Notes: generated from the sequence alone by a model not told the origin. A DNA stretch of 64,000 bases from Umbelopsis ramanniana AG (GCF_025399195.1 NW_026252124.1:124001-188000), one strand, 5' to 3'. Counted from the first letter of the stretch, positions 15,078 through 28,308 are shown. Numbers and translations: made by a program.

Positions 15078-16844
15078 ATGTCGCAATTTCTACCTCCAAC
15101 GGAACTGTTGCTTCCTTCGCATCTCGAGCACTTGTCACCCACCGAGTACCTTAGCCACCTTGTTGCATTAGCTGATAAATACAGTGAATTTACCTCTTTG
15201 CACATTGTGCACTTCCTGTCTCGGAATTTCTGGGATATGATCGATCCGGAATGGCAGCAGGCTTTGATGGAACCTGAGAGCGAAGACGAGTTTATTGACG
15301 ACATGCTGAATCTTGCTAGTCGCTATGAGTGCAAGGTATGGCCTTCCAATCCCTCAATGCCCTGAAATATATTTTCATACTGCGTCGCCACATTGAGGCT
15401 CGCTGTCACTATCTGAAGCACAATTAACCATGGTTTTGCTGTACTTTTTGCGTTACAGTCTTCGTGGCCCGAAAGTTTGAAAGCTTATGTTGAAGAGATG
15501 AAAACCACTCAGTTGCCGTCCTTTGATCCAGAACAATGTAAGATTTGGTGACTTCGAAATTTGCATACCCTGTTGCAGCAGTACTAATCGATCTATTGGC
15601 ATGTAGTTAATACCGACCATCTTAGCTGTACGATAGATCGACACTTACTGTCTGGAATGAGTGAAAAGAAAGCACACGAAGTTGAAACACTGAGCATGCT
15701 GATCAAGCATGTTGCAGAAGCAACCGATATGACCTCCATCATTGATCTGGGTGCTGGCCAAGGATATCTGAGCCGCATGTTGGCGCTACAACACGGCTTG
15801 CATGTATTGGGTGTGGATGCGGATGAGATTCAGACCTGCGGAGCCAAATTTTTCCAGGGAAAAGCAGAAAAATCCATCAAGGGCAAGAATATTCGAGCAC
15901 TGGTGGCGACTGAGGACGACCCAACGGAAGCCATCGCGAAGGAGAAGGAGCGACAGTCTCACCTGAACCATGTCACGCAAATGATCACACTGGAAAACAT
16001 ACCGACTCTGTTGGCCGACTGGACGGATACATCACGTTGGAATTATCGAGAAGTCCCAGCTAAATCTTGGATGATATGTGGCCTTCATACCTGTGGTGAT
16101 TTGGCGCCTACTATCATTCGACTGTTCCAAGGAAGTCCTGAAATTGGTGGTATGATCAGTGTCGGGTGCTGTTACCACTGGCTTACAGAGGAGAAAGATG
16201 CACAAGGCACCTACGCATTCCCTATGAGCACAAATCTCATCGACCGTGGCTACAAGCTTGGTCCTACGCTTCGCATGCTGGCATGCCAAGCACCAGGACG
16301 CTGGGAAAGTCAACGTGAAGCCACTGTCAAGTCCTTTAAACACAATTTCTATCGCACCATGCTACAGGTGAGTTTATGGCAGGACTAGCACTGCACTGTA
16401 GAGCGATATTTTTTACGGAGACAAGATAGTGATCGTATACATCATTTTTTTTTTTAGAAAATCATGGTCGATAAGGGATTAGCTACTATTAAAGTGGCTC
16501 CGGTGGTGGGTCGTATGAACCACAAAAGAGATTTCGCATCTTTTCCAGTGTACGTCCAAGCAGCATTACGTCGGTTTGATTTATCTGGAACCATCACAGA
16601 TGAGGAAGCGATTGAATTTGAAGCCAAAGCTCGCAAAGACGGTCAATACCGCAAAATGGTCATTCTCTGGACCTTGCGAATTCTCTTATCCCCTATCATT
16701 GAATCCATTATCCTTGTTGATCGTTGGCTCTATTTGAAGGATACCCTGCCGAATGCAAAGATTTGCATGTGGCCACTGTTCGACAAAGTTGCCTCGCCCC
16801 GCAACGTTGTCATTGCTGCTCTCAAAGAAGGCACCACCCATTGA
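15078..16844 (+). CDS. METTL25/RRNAD1-family methyltransferase-like protein
   Basis: Four exons, 15078-15335, 15459-15537, 15607-16367 and 16458-16844, give 494 aa. A SAM-binding motif I, DLGAGQGYLS, sits at residues 159-168. GLHTCGDL follows at 271-278 with GCCYHWL about 20 residues later. This GLH-CGDL plus Cys-Cys-Tyr-His pattern is typical of METTL25 and METTL25B (RRNAD1). Residues 390-460 are more hydrophobic, as in the family's C-terminal region. The substrate is not known with certainty from sequence. The gene starts only about 75 bp after the SCI1-like stop, so its promoter must overlap that gene's 3' end. Confidence 0.88.
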
Positions 16845-17163
16845 AGCCCTCTGCTTTTCATTCTGGAGTCAAAGTATACCAAGCAATCGGTTATTTATCA
16901 CTGTGTACATTAAATTATGTTGACTCTTCTGATTACAAACAGTTAAGGAAAAAAAAAATACATAGAAGTAAGACTTGACTATAACCTAATAAAATAGGGT
17001 CTCTCAGCTAATATTAGCTGGTACTTACGGAAACAAGGGAAAAAAAGAAGCAATATCTTTAGCGAACATGATTTTCCTTTGTGGCTTTCGTTTGCATGCT
17101 CGTAGTAAATGAGAAAGAAAGAAACCAATATGCGCAGTATGCAGTATTAAAATGAAACTTTTT
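16845..17163. other. Convergent 3' region
   Basis: This 319-bp stretch lies between the stops of the METTL25-like gene (+) and the CSC1 gene (-). It carries AATAAAA-like sequence near 16988 on the plus strand and A-rich tracts. No gene is visible. Confidence 0.5.
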
Positions 17164-20100
17164 TTACACGGCCTGTGCTTCATTGGCAGGTTGGCCCTTT
17201 TGATCAGGTAAAAAGGCATCTGTGTCATATGGCACACCGTTGTCTTTGCCAGAGTAGCGGTCCTCGTCAAGGACGACTTTGCCAGGCTTATACTTGATGT
17301 TGCGAGGGATGTGAGCGCCAACAGAGGTAGCCTTGATGTTTCGTGAATGAAGGTCCTCCAATTGGCGCTGAGTGATACCCATATCGTCTTCAGCCAGCCA
17401 CACGGTAGGTTGCTGACTGTAGAGCGATGGATGCAAGTACGTCGTCGCTTCTGTCTGAGTGTTCTGATCGGCCGGGATGTCGGCTTCACGGTTCTGGAAG
17501 GCTGCAGTGTCGCCAAGATTAGTGTCCTTCGTGGCCTTCTCAAGGTCATTCGCATTGACGGCTGGATAGTTGCGTACTTGTTCCGAGCCACCAACAGGTG
17601 TTTGGTGGGACATATTGACGGGTGGTTGTTTGGCACTGATTTGCTGACCATCGACGTAATGTGGGTTAATGTCCGCAGGGTTCACAGGTACGTCTGGGTT
17701 AGCGAGACTGACAGGCAAGTACTTGAACATAGGCTTGAAGGTTTTGTCGTAAAGTCCCATAGCGAAGGCAGTAACGACCAGGCAAATAATCATAATGACA
17801 AACTGAGGTACAGCGCCACCAGGTTGAATGGCTAGAATACCAATCATGGTCAACTGGAACAAGAACAAACCTGTCCAGATGTGACGCATGGAACGAGGGA
17901 AGTATTGACCGCCGGATTCAAACTCTCTATCATATACATACAAGAACTGATGCAAATAAACAAAATAGTGCGTGATGAAGAAGAGGAGTACGAAGGGAAG
18001 CACCAGTGGAGCGATGGTGGAGTAAAGTAGACCTATGGAAAGATGGCCAGTATTATTAGCAAGGCGTAAACATTTCATCCTTTAACTTCCTATACTCACC
18101 AAGTACAAAAACGACAGTATGAGATGGAATCAAAGTACCAAGGTTAGTAGTACTGCATCCTCCTTTTTGAGCCCAAATAGAGCGGGGAGTGGAAGCAAGG
18201 AAGGAAAACACCCAAGAAAGGATCAATGGCACGATTTGCAACAACTCCAAGGCAGCACTGATGGTGGCTTGAAGCATAATATAAGTAATGAAGAAAGTTG
18301 CAGCTTGAGGTAACTTTTGAGCCAACGTGCTAACGATGCTGGTAGGGTTCTGGATGAGTTCTGAAGCTTGGAAAACGGCATTGGCGATGGTTGTAACGAG
18401 TACGACGTTGAAAAACTAAAAGGACAGGAGTCAGAATGGACATAATAAAGGGGTTCACCATAGGAAGTTGGACCATCATCTTACTTGGAACACGAAGTAT
18501 TTCTGCAAGAGACTCATTTCAATGGACGTTCTTCGAGGGATACCTTCAAATCTGGCGAGCACTGATGGGTTGAGAAAATGGTTAGATGAATTGATCAAAG
18601 GGTAGCCACAATAAGGGGCGATATAGGGTAACGAAAGGGAGTGGAGTGGAGGGCAACAGCTAAGAAGGCGGGTCACCCTGGGCTTGATTACTTACTAACA
18701 AAGACAACAGGCAGCAGAGCCATCAAGATGGACAAAGCAATAGCGGGCAAAATACCCTGGATGACACCAACGGCAACCGGGGGCAAGTTGTTCACACCAG
18801 ACAGGAATGGCAGGATCGTAGCCAAAGAAGACAAACTGGAAATACTGGAAACAAAAGCAACTAATGAGGTTCAAAAGAGGCATTAGATCAATAAGTGAAC
18901 ATGGTGGTAACAAGGCATTCATCCGTATTTTACCTGGAATAGCCCAAAACACGATGATGGCACCACTGGCACAGTAACTAATGAGTTGGCGACCAATGCG
19001 AACCCAAGGGTCAATGTTCATGTTGGCCCATTCGATATCCTCTGGTGCGATTTCGATGTAACGAGGCGTCATCTTCATAATTTTATGATGAGCAATGGTT
19101 TGTGAAGCCATATGAGCAGCGATTTGTTGATTGAATTCGATGAATGCTGAGTTGACCTGTTTGTAAGAATCGACATCGGATTGAGATTTTTCGATAGACT
19201 TGTTGAGCAGCATGATTTGGTCTTCATAGTATGTGATAGAATCGACTTTCTGGCCAATGCAGGGCATAGGGATTGGAACAGGAAGAGGGTTGACACGGTG
19301 GGTGGGGCGGAATTGATCTGGGATTGCGCCATGGCCGCCTTCTGGTCCAACTTGAGAGCCACGGTTAGGGCTGGCCTGATGTTGCTTCATGGTCTTTCGT
19401 GTAGCATTCAAATGTGCTCCTTCCAGCCCTTTCACCATTTTGAAACGCTTGTTGACTTGGTCAGGGAGTCCGTTCACTTTTCTGAAATAGTTTCCAATAT
19501 GAGTTTACTATTTGAAAATCGTATATAAATTTTACTGGTGGCACTTTACCTGTTGAGCCAAATTTGTCTGACTCCACCAGGATACTTGTCGAAAAGGGAT
19601 CGAAGGGCTTCCACATTATTGTAATCAGGCGGGATACCGGATACGAGAATGGTGCGGGCTGCTGGTGAGTTAACATGCTCGGGATCGAGAAGATACTCAT
19701 GACGAAGTTGGATGTAACGTCGAGTTTCTCGGAAGATGGCGTAGATTGTAAGAGCTGTGATTGAAACCAAAAATTAGCATACAATGTTCTCACCCATCGG
19801 TCGGTTGAAAAAAATGACTACACATTACCACTAACACCGACAGCTAGCCACATATGGGCCCAAGTTCGAGCACTGTATCGAACGTTGCCGATGGTCAAAA
19901 CATTGATACCAGCGTTACCGTAACCGTCGATGTAATTGAGTGGAATAAGAATTGGGATGCAAAAGAACGTGATGATAGCGAACAGCACAATGCCCATTCT
20001 CAACAGTCGGAGAAACATGTATCGATCAAGACCCATACGGATTTTCATGTCTTCATCTTTGGTTCTCAATAAAGCTGGAATCCACCCAAATACGCCTTTT

Positions 20101-20549
20101 GGAAAAGGCGGCGATCGTTTACTGTAACACACGCAGGTCAGAAGGAGTAAAGGTGTCAGTCGCCGATGTCACCACCAATTCCTCACCTTTCTGGTACAAG
20201 ATACGTGCGTGGAGCATAGATTCGTTTACTGACGGTTCTTGCAATACCAAAACTGCCAATGAGAACTACGGAAATCACGGCGTTGAACACCAATGACGAC
20301 ACAAAAGTGCTAGTTGACGGATCAGCACTGGAAACAGCATTCGCCGACATATTTCGTTACAGTGTCGATGGACGAGCGAAGAAGACCAAGAATTAACGGC
20401 GATACGATTTTAAAGTGACCACGAGATTTAGGGAAATGTTTAAGAATACAAAACATTTTTTTTTTAGTCCGTGGAGAATTTTGGCTAGGTTTCAGGTCAT
20501 GGCTAACTTACGACAACTGTTCTTGAGCAGCATCACTGTTGTTAGACAT
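17164..20549 (-). CDS. CSC1/TMEM63-family calcium-permeable osmosensitive channel
   Basis: Nine exons give 883 aa: 20549-20512, 20327-20187, 20121-19829, 19754-19550, 19481-18934, 18860-18696, 18561-18485, 18415-18100 and 18032-17164. The order is that of the family: an N-terminal membrane segment, two further helices, a long cytosolic RNA-recognition-like loop (about residues 185-400) with ILVSGIPPDYNN, then a multi-helix pore region including GLLYSTIAPLVLPF and FPRSMRH. A charged C-terminal tail of about 170 residues ends the protein. Members are mechanosensitive or hyperosmolality-gated cation channels; the fungal group includes yeast RSN1, PHM7 and CSC1. Exact paralogy is not resolved. 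Confidence 0.9.
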
Positions 20550-20977
20550 TGTTGTCCTTCAATGTTTATGCCCTTTCAGCTAGCAATGGGAGTGAAAGAG
20601 AAAAAAGACAAAAAGAAGCTGAAGAGATCTTGGGCTTTTATGTACTTTTCCTTTTTGTTTACTTTTTAATATCAGCCCACCTATTTATGTTACTCCTTTC
20701 TGCATTTCACTGTCCAAACGACGTTTTTCCCTTTGACCATTTTGGTGCTCTGTGAGCCTAAGCACGTCACTGCTATCATTGAAATGACAGGCATATCACT
20801 GCCTTCAATCGAAGCATCGAGCAGGATGTCATGCACTTGAGATGAAAAAGGTGCTTAACCCACACCAAATATAGGCATCCGAAGATTGCAAGAACGTCAT
20901 GTTTGTGACACCGACGCATATGAACGTTTCGTCTAATGCCTTCAAGAGTAAATAAAAACTTTATTGTTCTTTGTGTT
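20550..20977. other. Upstream region of the channel gene
   Basis: About 430 bp lies between the CSC1 start and the end of the rhomboid gene. It is pyrimidine-rich on the coding side near 20590-20650. No gene is visible. Confidence 0.4.
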
Positions 20978-22046
20978 TTACCCTCCAAGCCGTTGACCTT
21001 GACCAGGGAACGTGGATGGAGAAGCGGTTGGGGCAGGGCTGGATGAATCCACTGGTTCTTCCACATAAGACCGCTGGAAGATCGGAAGGAACGTTCTATC
21101 TTGCTGCACACTCACAAATCCACGTGCATTCACTATCGGCCCTAGACTTTGACGGGCTTCAAGCCACTGGTACGAATCAGTAGATGGAGTCAGCTGTGAG
21201 CGCCTTGTCGCCACTAGCAAAAGAATAAGGAACATCAGTGATTCTCTCTCTCCAAAAAGGCACTTCCTCACCAAGACTTACATAAGTATGAAATGCCTGC
21301 CACCAGACTATGCAAAATGAGAGATGACCCTGGCACTAATAGCGTGTAGAATACGAATACCACGAGCGGCAGATATTTACTAGGAATCCGCAAAACGCCA
21401 AATAGCCTGAAACAAAACATACACCCGCGCTAGGGTTAGCTCCGCTCCCATATTTTGTCGGCATGTCCGGTCGACTTACATCCGATCTGGTGCCTCGCCA
21501 CTTCTGTTCTCATCGACTGCCGTCCACACCGAGAGCCCAATGGCCCATCCAGAAAGCCCCGCACAACGCCAAGGATCGATGAACGACGTGTACAACAGTG
21601 CTGCACATATTAAGTACCCTATAGCAGGGAGTACAGTGCATACCGTGAACAACATCCACAATGTCGGTACCGTTCCATGCGTGCTTTCAAACTGGAGAAG
21701 AGATGGGATCAAGAACAATAGGTTGGTGATCAGCAGTGATAAAGACGGGGTGACGATCGGGTAGGTGAAGAGTCGATATACTGCAGGATAGGTTGGTCAA
21801 GGTGTAAGAAAAAAAAAAAAAATTTGGCAGACGCTGACCTTGGAAGCTGTGGCGTACACTGTTATACGACAAATCCAACAAAGTTACTAATCGTCGCGAA
21901 TCCACTAGCCAGAAAATAAAGTCGACCAGCCCCAAAGTCACCGCTACGGTCAGTGTAACAACTGTGGCCAGAGGTAAAATCGAGAGATAGTGATTAAAGT
22001 GATGATTGAACATGGCAGCAGGCCCACCATTCGCTGGAGGAGGCAT
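20978..22046 (-). CDS. Rhomboid-family serine protease, RBD2-like
   Basis: Four exons, 22046-21839, 21780-21480, 21406-21282 and 21213-20978, give 289 aa. The rhomboid core is visible: a YRLFTYPI entry, N89 in the second core helix, FESTHGT, then catalytic Ser146 in GLSGW and catalytic His202 in LHSLVAG. Both members of the Ser-His dyad are therefore present. The FE-THGT sequence and length fit the Golgi RBD2 group, which in other fungi cleaves the sterol-regulated factor Sre1. The C-terminal 70 residues are a Pro/Ser-rich cytosolic tail. The substrate here is unknown. Confidence 0.85.
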
Positions 22047-22381
22047 GGTAAAAGGAGCAAGCGCTAGTCAAGTTTAACGTCGGCTGAGCTTAGTAAAATT
22101 AAGACGACTGGCTGAACAATAAAAAAAAAATTATGTTCTGAGAGATATGTGTAATTGAGAACAGAAGTATTGTAGTTTATTCAAGTAACCGTTGCAGTGG
22201 GTAAAGGAGCTGATAGTGTACATCCTTCTTGCAAGCGTTGGGCGCGCGCTTAGGAACAGACATGCTATGAGCAGCAGAAGTTATATTGATGGAAACAAAT
22301 GCTTGGCTTATATTAAAGAATTGTATTGAATTGTATTGAAATTTTTCGTAGTTTTTCGTTGAGAGCGCGGGAGGCCATGCT

Positions 22382-24446
22382 TCATTGCAGTTGGACTGGC
22401 AAAAAGTTGCCAACGATTACCGTCTGCAGTAGGGAATTTCAACATTAGTAAAAGGTTTATGGGCCATTATGCATAGCAATCGACAAGAACTTACGGGTCT
22501 AATGAAACATGAGAGTAGGGAGAGAGGAAAATTGTGAGGAAGCGGTAGACACTGATTGACAAGAGACTGCTAGCGAACTTACATATTGTATTTATCGCGT
22601 CGTATCGTGAATGAAAAGCAGCATGAAATGACGCTTGTTTTTTCTGGATCCGGGGACTTTAGTAGACATGAGGTCAAAACAGCCTTTTGTCCAGCGTCAA
22701 ATGCAATATTGCCATATTTCTAAACACATGCACTATTAGTATGGACGCCGGCAAGTCCGCACCGCACCGCTTGTTCTAAAGCTTACCTCCCAATAGTTGA
22801 CGGCAGAGTCTTCGGCCATCATCTCATATATACAAAGATGGCCCTAAGGGGAACGGGTCAGCATACATGCATCGAACACTTTTCAGAACTTGAAGCAAAT
22901 GATACCTCTCGTAATTGCTCGATTGGCACTCCTACCAGGGCAGCAAATTCTTTGTTTCCTTTGTAGATCTCACCAGTTCTCCGCCACAAGCAAGCCGGTA
23001 TGCCCATGGAACTGAATACACGATCATAGTCCTGGATTCAAATTGGAGTCAGTACACCAGGCTACACTTAATTTTTTCGGGTACTACTAACGCCAACATA
23101 CCAAAAGAAGTCGTTCAAACGCTTCCTCGACTAAAATAAGATCAATATCAGTCAGAGACTGAGCAACGTGTCTAAATGCCGGTCTGAAGGTGCCCATGAC
23201 ATTCAATATCCGCTGACGACTATTTGGTGACATGCTAATAAAAAAGATTTCAGTCATAAACATGTGAGATCACATTGCGTTTCCACACCAACGCAAACAT
23301 ACTGATTGTCCATGTAGCGTTGAAGTCTTGCATAACCGTTCACGTAGTTGTAGGGACGAAGGAAACCAGCTTCGTATTTAGCATTGATGACTTCGTTGAG
23401 TCGATCTTCCAATTTACCGTCGTGCGGGTCGGCAGCTGTAATAAAGTATTGCTCGGTTGTATTGGTTGGGTCGTTCCCAGGCGTGAGATTGTTGGTCAAT
23501 GCGCTTCCATTGGTAATAGCATCGCCGCTGGCGGTTGCCAATTGATGTTGTGGTGGTTGCTGTTGGTGCTGTTGGAGTAAATTAGCGGTTTTGGGATCGA
23601 GTGAGTCGAGGAAAGCGCTTTGAAAAAAAAAAAAAAAACCAAGATGTGCATCAGATTATCGGACTCATCTGTTCTATCCAGAGACAAAGATGACCTACCT
23701 AATGACACTAAATTCATTTCCCATTTCCTCACTGGCAAAGGCCAATGGTACCGAAGGCATCTGGAAAGGAGCTATAGCGGGTGCGACATTAGTATTGGTC
23801 ATGACGAGCCACCGATCACTATTTGAATCCCATCCAATTACCGTCAAGAATAGCTTTAGGCATCATGTTCATATTGTTCTGACCACCGTTATTTTGAGTG
23901 CTTCGGTTGTTCTCCTTGTCTTTGCCAGCAGCATTACGAGCAGCCGCCGCTACTGCTGACGGCTTAGGTTCGTCGTGACAAAGATGCCCGATGCTTCTTT
24001 TGATACAGCGCTGACATGGTCGACCTAGCCAAGTCAAAATGAGAAGCGGTTATAGACAGGATCATCCTCAGCTCAACTACAAATAAAAACACGTACCGTC
24101 ATCACATGTCATATGGGATCTACGGCAATACACACATGCTAAGGAGCGCGCAAGAAGAGTCAAGGTCACGTTAGAATGAAGCAAACAGCATGAGGTGAAT
24201 GAGGGGGGCTTTACCATGAGTGACCTTCTTTCGTTTCGGACCGACTCGTTTCTTCTTTGAGTCATTGCCATTATTTTCAGACGGTCGAACTGATCCAAGA
24301 CCTGACGTCGAGCCATTTTGCTCGAGCTTTATATCCGAGCTAGACGAGTCCGAGGAAGACTCAGGGCCAAGATTGGATTGAATCGAATGGGTTGTAGGAG
24401 ATTCGGTCAAATGAACCGGCGGAGGATGAGTTGTTGAGTTGGTCAT
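22382..24446 (-). CDS. ERT1: ERT1/AcuK-type Zn2Cys6 gluconeogenesis regulator
   Basis: Eleven exons give 447 aa: 24446-24215, 24138-24097, 24024-23842, 23771-23699, 23617-23303, 23234-23102, 23031-22906, 22843-22787, 22719-22583, 22498-22495 and 22423-22382. The Zn2Cys6 cluster has C79, C82, C89, C95, C98 and C107, and two introns cut through it. Residues 200-447 hold the conserved middle region and the PAS-like domain typical of ERT1 and Aspergillus AcuK, which activate PCK1 and FBP1 during growth on non-fermentable carbon. The ending VIVGNFLP is a family hallmark. It can be reached in frame only through a 4-nt exon at 22498-22495. The call is strong; the micro-exon is predicted. Confidence 0.9.
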
Positions 24447-25486
24447 GTTGCTAATGAAAGGAAATTGGAAACTTTGATCTGTTGGTCAATTCAACTTCCC
24501 CCCACAAATGTAACAACAAGGAAGTTGGGAAAAGTCTTGTGAGCGTGAGTGTGTGAACAAGGTTTATGGAAGCGGGCATTTAAATTGTCATTTCGAGCAA
24601 ATACTTTGGGTCGGCCCTATTTCAACTTGCGACTCATCCGCTTTGTGTGATGTGATGTGTGATATGTGACTTGGCCGTTGATCCAGGTTATCAAAGATTG
24701 AAGCTTTTAACCCATCATAAACATTACTATAAAATTGCTGTTTGGTTAGTGTTAGCGCCGCTGAAATGAACGAGAAAAATTGACTCATAGTCTCCGTGAT
24801 GAGCACATTTACAGGGTGTTTTCATTTTGGTGCAATATGTATTGTGAAATAAGCAAAGACTTAGAGTAAGCGAAAATTTGTTAAAATAAAGGGTAGCAAA
24901 GAGTTCATTTTAGTACTATGCAGGTAGAGACATGGGCTAAATGCCAATACATGACATACACGGATACGCATTGACGATCCGTAGCTAACAAGGAATATAT
25001 GGATTGGTGGTATCAGGCTTTCAGGTACAATGGTGTACCTTATCCAGATTGATGTGACAAAAAAAAACACACCAATGCTGTACATGAAGTAGGACGGTGC
25101 AACTTTTTGCCCTCGCCATTCTTATAAACATACTTCTCACTTGCACCAAAATTATTCGCTCGCTATGGGTAGCCGAAGTGAAGATTGACCGCAAGTAGCA
25201 CTGTCACAATACCGTAATCGAGATGGTTGGTTGGTCCGCCGGTGAAACACACAGGGTCAATTTCGATTGGGCAGTAAATTGATCGTATTTGTTCAAAGCG
25301 ATATTTATATGGTAAAAAAAAAAAATATGCTGTCCAACAAGGGAGCCATCCTATTCTCAAAATAAATGGTATGTAAACATTGGTTTCAAAGATATTTCTA
25401 ATGAATCTCTACTATAGATGCTTCTAAGGTCTAAAAATAAGGAAAGTTGTTATGGGGAATTATCACATTGGGAGTGTTGTTATTTT
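24447..25486. other. Intergenic stretch between ERT1 and CCP genes
   Basis: About 1.04 kb. The part next to the ERT1 start is its promoter, with a C-rich run near 24500. The part near 25380-25486 is the 3' UTR of the peroxidase gene. The short open frames look accidental. Confidence 0.45.
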
Positions 25487-26516
25487 TTACATCTTGCTGC
25501 GACGGGCAACACCAAGTTCGATGAGCTTGAGGAAAGCTGAAGTAAAGTCATCGAAGAATCTCTGCTTGTCCTTGGCATAGATCTCGACATATTCGCGGAA
25601 AGGTTGTTCCAAAAGGGCCATATCAGTCGACAACATCATAAGGTCGGCATCACCCTTGTTCTCAAATTGTGTAGGACCATCCCATTCACGCTTGACCCAC
25701 TCTTGGCTGAGCAATTGCTTGAAGCTATCCGACATACCGTTAGCAAGGAGATCATGGGATTGGATGAAAAACAAACTTAAATATCTCGTTTTATACTTAC
25801 AATTGGTTGGAGAAACGGGTAGGGGTGACAGTCCAAGGACCATCGAAACCAGAGCGGTCCTTGTGGCATCGACCAACAGTGTGAGCACCGATCAAGGCAA
25901 CAGTCTCTTGAACAGTAAAACCCATACGTTGCACAAAAACGTCAAGAACGTGGCTCTTGCCCAAAGCACCATCGGGAAGACGTCCAATAGGGGGGCAATC
26001 AGCCTCGCTAGCCTTATCACGACGACCACCAGCCCAAGGGATGTGAGGACCACCCATCTCTTCAACAGCAACGCATCCAGCAAGACTAATGTAAAAGCCA
26101 AAAACAATGAATAAAAAAGCCACCTTTCTGTCACTGTGCCAATTTGACTGTACTTACGTCCACAAATCAGCATATGAAATCCATCCGTGCTTAGCCTTGA
26201 CAGGTTCAAGCGCTTGGCGAGCAACGTCAAGACCGGCATTAGCGCCGTCTTCAGCTTCAGCCTTGAATCGCATGGTAGCACCGTCGGATCCACCATTCTT
26301 TTCATTCTTGGAGTATGTTCCACTTGCGTGCCATGCAAGGCGAAGGCTAAAAAAGGGGCTGTTACGATTCACATTCATAAAAGTGAATCAAACTCAGATT
26401 CGGATGACTTACATGACAGGGGCCATTGAACCATCGTCATAGTCTGCCTTGGGGAAGATCTTGGCGATGTCTTCTCGGACAGCTTGGTATTTGTCTTGGG
26501 TGACGGCTGTGGACAT
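25487..26516 (-). CDS. CCP1: Cytochrome c peroxidase-like class I haem peroxidase
   Basis: Four exons, 26516-26413, 26346-26158, 26085-25801 and 25724-25487, give 271 aa. The distal site is R37, W40 and H41 (RLAWH). The proximal haem ligand is H166 in GAHTVG, W182 in FDGPW corresponds to the radical Trp191 of yeast CCP, and D227 in STD to its Asp235. The enzyme reduces hydrogen peroxide. The C-terminal region resembles yeast CCP more than plant ascorbate peroxidase. The protein starts only 36 residues before the distal Arg and shows no mitochondrial presequence, so a cytosolic form or a missed 5' exon is possible. Confidence 0.92.
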
Positions 26517-26986
26517 GATAGAGTAGGGAAAGGTAAGATAAAGATAGTGATAAAAGTTCAGACGAACCTATTATTTTTTTTTAATTGAAGCTGACACATC
26601 GATTTCACATGTACTGGATGATATCGGAATAAGAAAAATTGGAGACTTTCGGGTTCAGTTTCATGTGGAGAGAGAGTGGAGTGGAGTAGAACACTTGAAG
26701 TACTTCGTGTTATGTTATTAAAATATATAATGACCACATGGAATGACGAGATAGGACTCCCATATTTCACAAGGAATCCAAAGTTCTTTTTCACCAAATA
26801 CTCCAGATATCCTGTCATTGTGCAAGTGCTCCCCCGAGGCAAGAAGTCATCTTCACGTGGAGTATGAATTTGTCAAGCAACTTGATATTTGCTGACTGTT
26901 GAACAAAAGTCAAATCTTACCATTGAAAAGGACACGCCCCGTGTGACTACCTTCTCCTCATTATCGTTCTTCTCTCTTCTGTCATA
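26517..26986. promoter_or_regulatory. Divergent promoter of CCP and peroxisomal carrier
   Basis: 470 bp lies between head-to-head starts of a peroxide-scavenging enzyme and a peroxisomal transporter. I see no definite motif. Confidence 0.4.
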
Positions 26987-28308
26987 ATGTCGGATAATGT
27001 TGCTCATGCTCTCTCTGGTACGTAATGTTCAAGGAATTAACTCCTTGTTTTGCTTTGAGACGTAGGCTAACATGGTGTTGTCACCAGGTGCCGGTGGTGG
27101 TATCGTCTCCATGGTCTTGACCTATCCTTTGGTCTCGATTTCTACTCGTCTTCAAGTCCAAAAGAAGTCCAACTCTGAGGACGCTTACAAGGTATATTTC
27201 AAAAGCTTTTGCGAGCTCACTGCATTCACACAGATCGCTTACTTTATGATGCAAATTTACTAGAACACTTTGGATGCCTTCGTCAAGATCATGGCCAGAG
27301 AAGGTCCCAAGGGATTGTACTCGTATGTAGATCTTTGATCTTACCACTCAAAGCGTCTTGCTATTTTACTCACCCTCTGTACCTTATTTCAGCGGTTTGA
27401 GCTCTGGTGTAGTTGGTATTGCTATTACCAATGGTAGGTCCTTGAAAATCGTATATGCCATTATATAATCCGCTTCCCCGAAATTAAAAATTTCCTCCAT
27501 ATGCAGGTGTTTACTATTACTGCTATGAGGCTGTCAAGGCTGCCTTCGAGAAAGCCAAGGGCAAGGGTACTCCCTTGACTACTGCCCAATCTATGGCTGC
27601 TGGTGCTCTTGCCGGTGCTGCTGTCGTGCTCGCCACCAACCCCATCTGGACCATTAACGTGAGCAGCACTCTTCAACATTTTCCCTTTAACGTTGTCTAA
27701 CATTTCTCTATTGTCATCTTAGACTCGCTTGACTACCAGAAAGGGAGATCGCAACGGAAAGTCTGCCGATGGTTTCTTCAAGACTGCACTTAAGATGTTG
27801 AACGAAGAAGGTCCTCAAAGCTTCTATGCTGGTGTTCGTGCTGCTTTGGTTTTGGTCATGAACCCCATTATCCAGTACACCGTTTTTGAGCAGGTCAAGA
27901 ACTTTATCTCCAAGAAGAGACAACTTGGAAACTTTGATTTCTTCCTTCTCGGTGCCGTCTCCAAGTTGGCTGCCACTAGCATCACCTATCCTTACATGTA
28001 AGTCGCAGGTTTGAGGTTCACATCAATGCAAAGGTTTCTGATCCATCTATTATAGCGTTGTCAAGTCTCGCATGCAGGTCAAGAGCAAGGATGAGGAAGG
28101 TTACAATTCGATCTTGGATGGCTTCAGAAGCATTATTGCCCATGAAGGTATTGGCGGTTTGTACAAGGGCATTAGCTCCAAGATTGTGCAATCTGTCTTG
28201 ACTGCTGCTTTCTTGTTCATGGCAAAGGAAGCCCTGTTCGATTGGGCCGTCTGGGCCCTTGTCTTGGCAGGAGCCCGCCCCGCTAAGAACACCATCTCCA
28301 AGGCTTAA
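26987..28308 (+). CDS. Peroxisomal adenine nucleotide carrier (PMP34/PMP47 type)
   Basis: Seven exons, 26987-27017, 27088-27191, 27264-27322, 27393-27433, 27507-27658, 27723-27997 and 28056-28308, give 304 aa. It has three mitochondrial-carrier repeats with PLVSISTRLQ, NPIWTINTRL and YPYIVVKSRMQ, the last two close to the Candida PMP47 and human SLC25A17 signatures. NPIIQYTVFE in the middle repeat supports the peroxisomal subgroup. The family moves ATP (or CoA, FAD and NAD in animals) across the peroxisomal membrane to feed fatty-acid activation and beta-oxidation. AATAAA lies near 28395. Confidence 0.92.
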
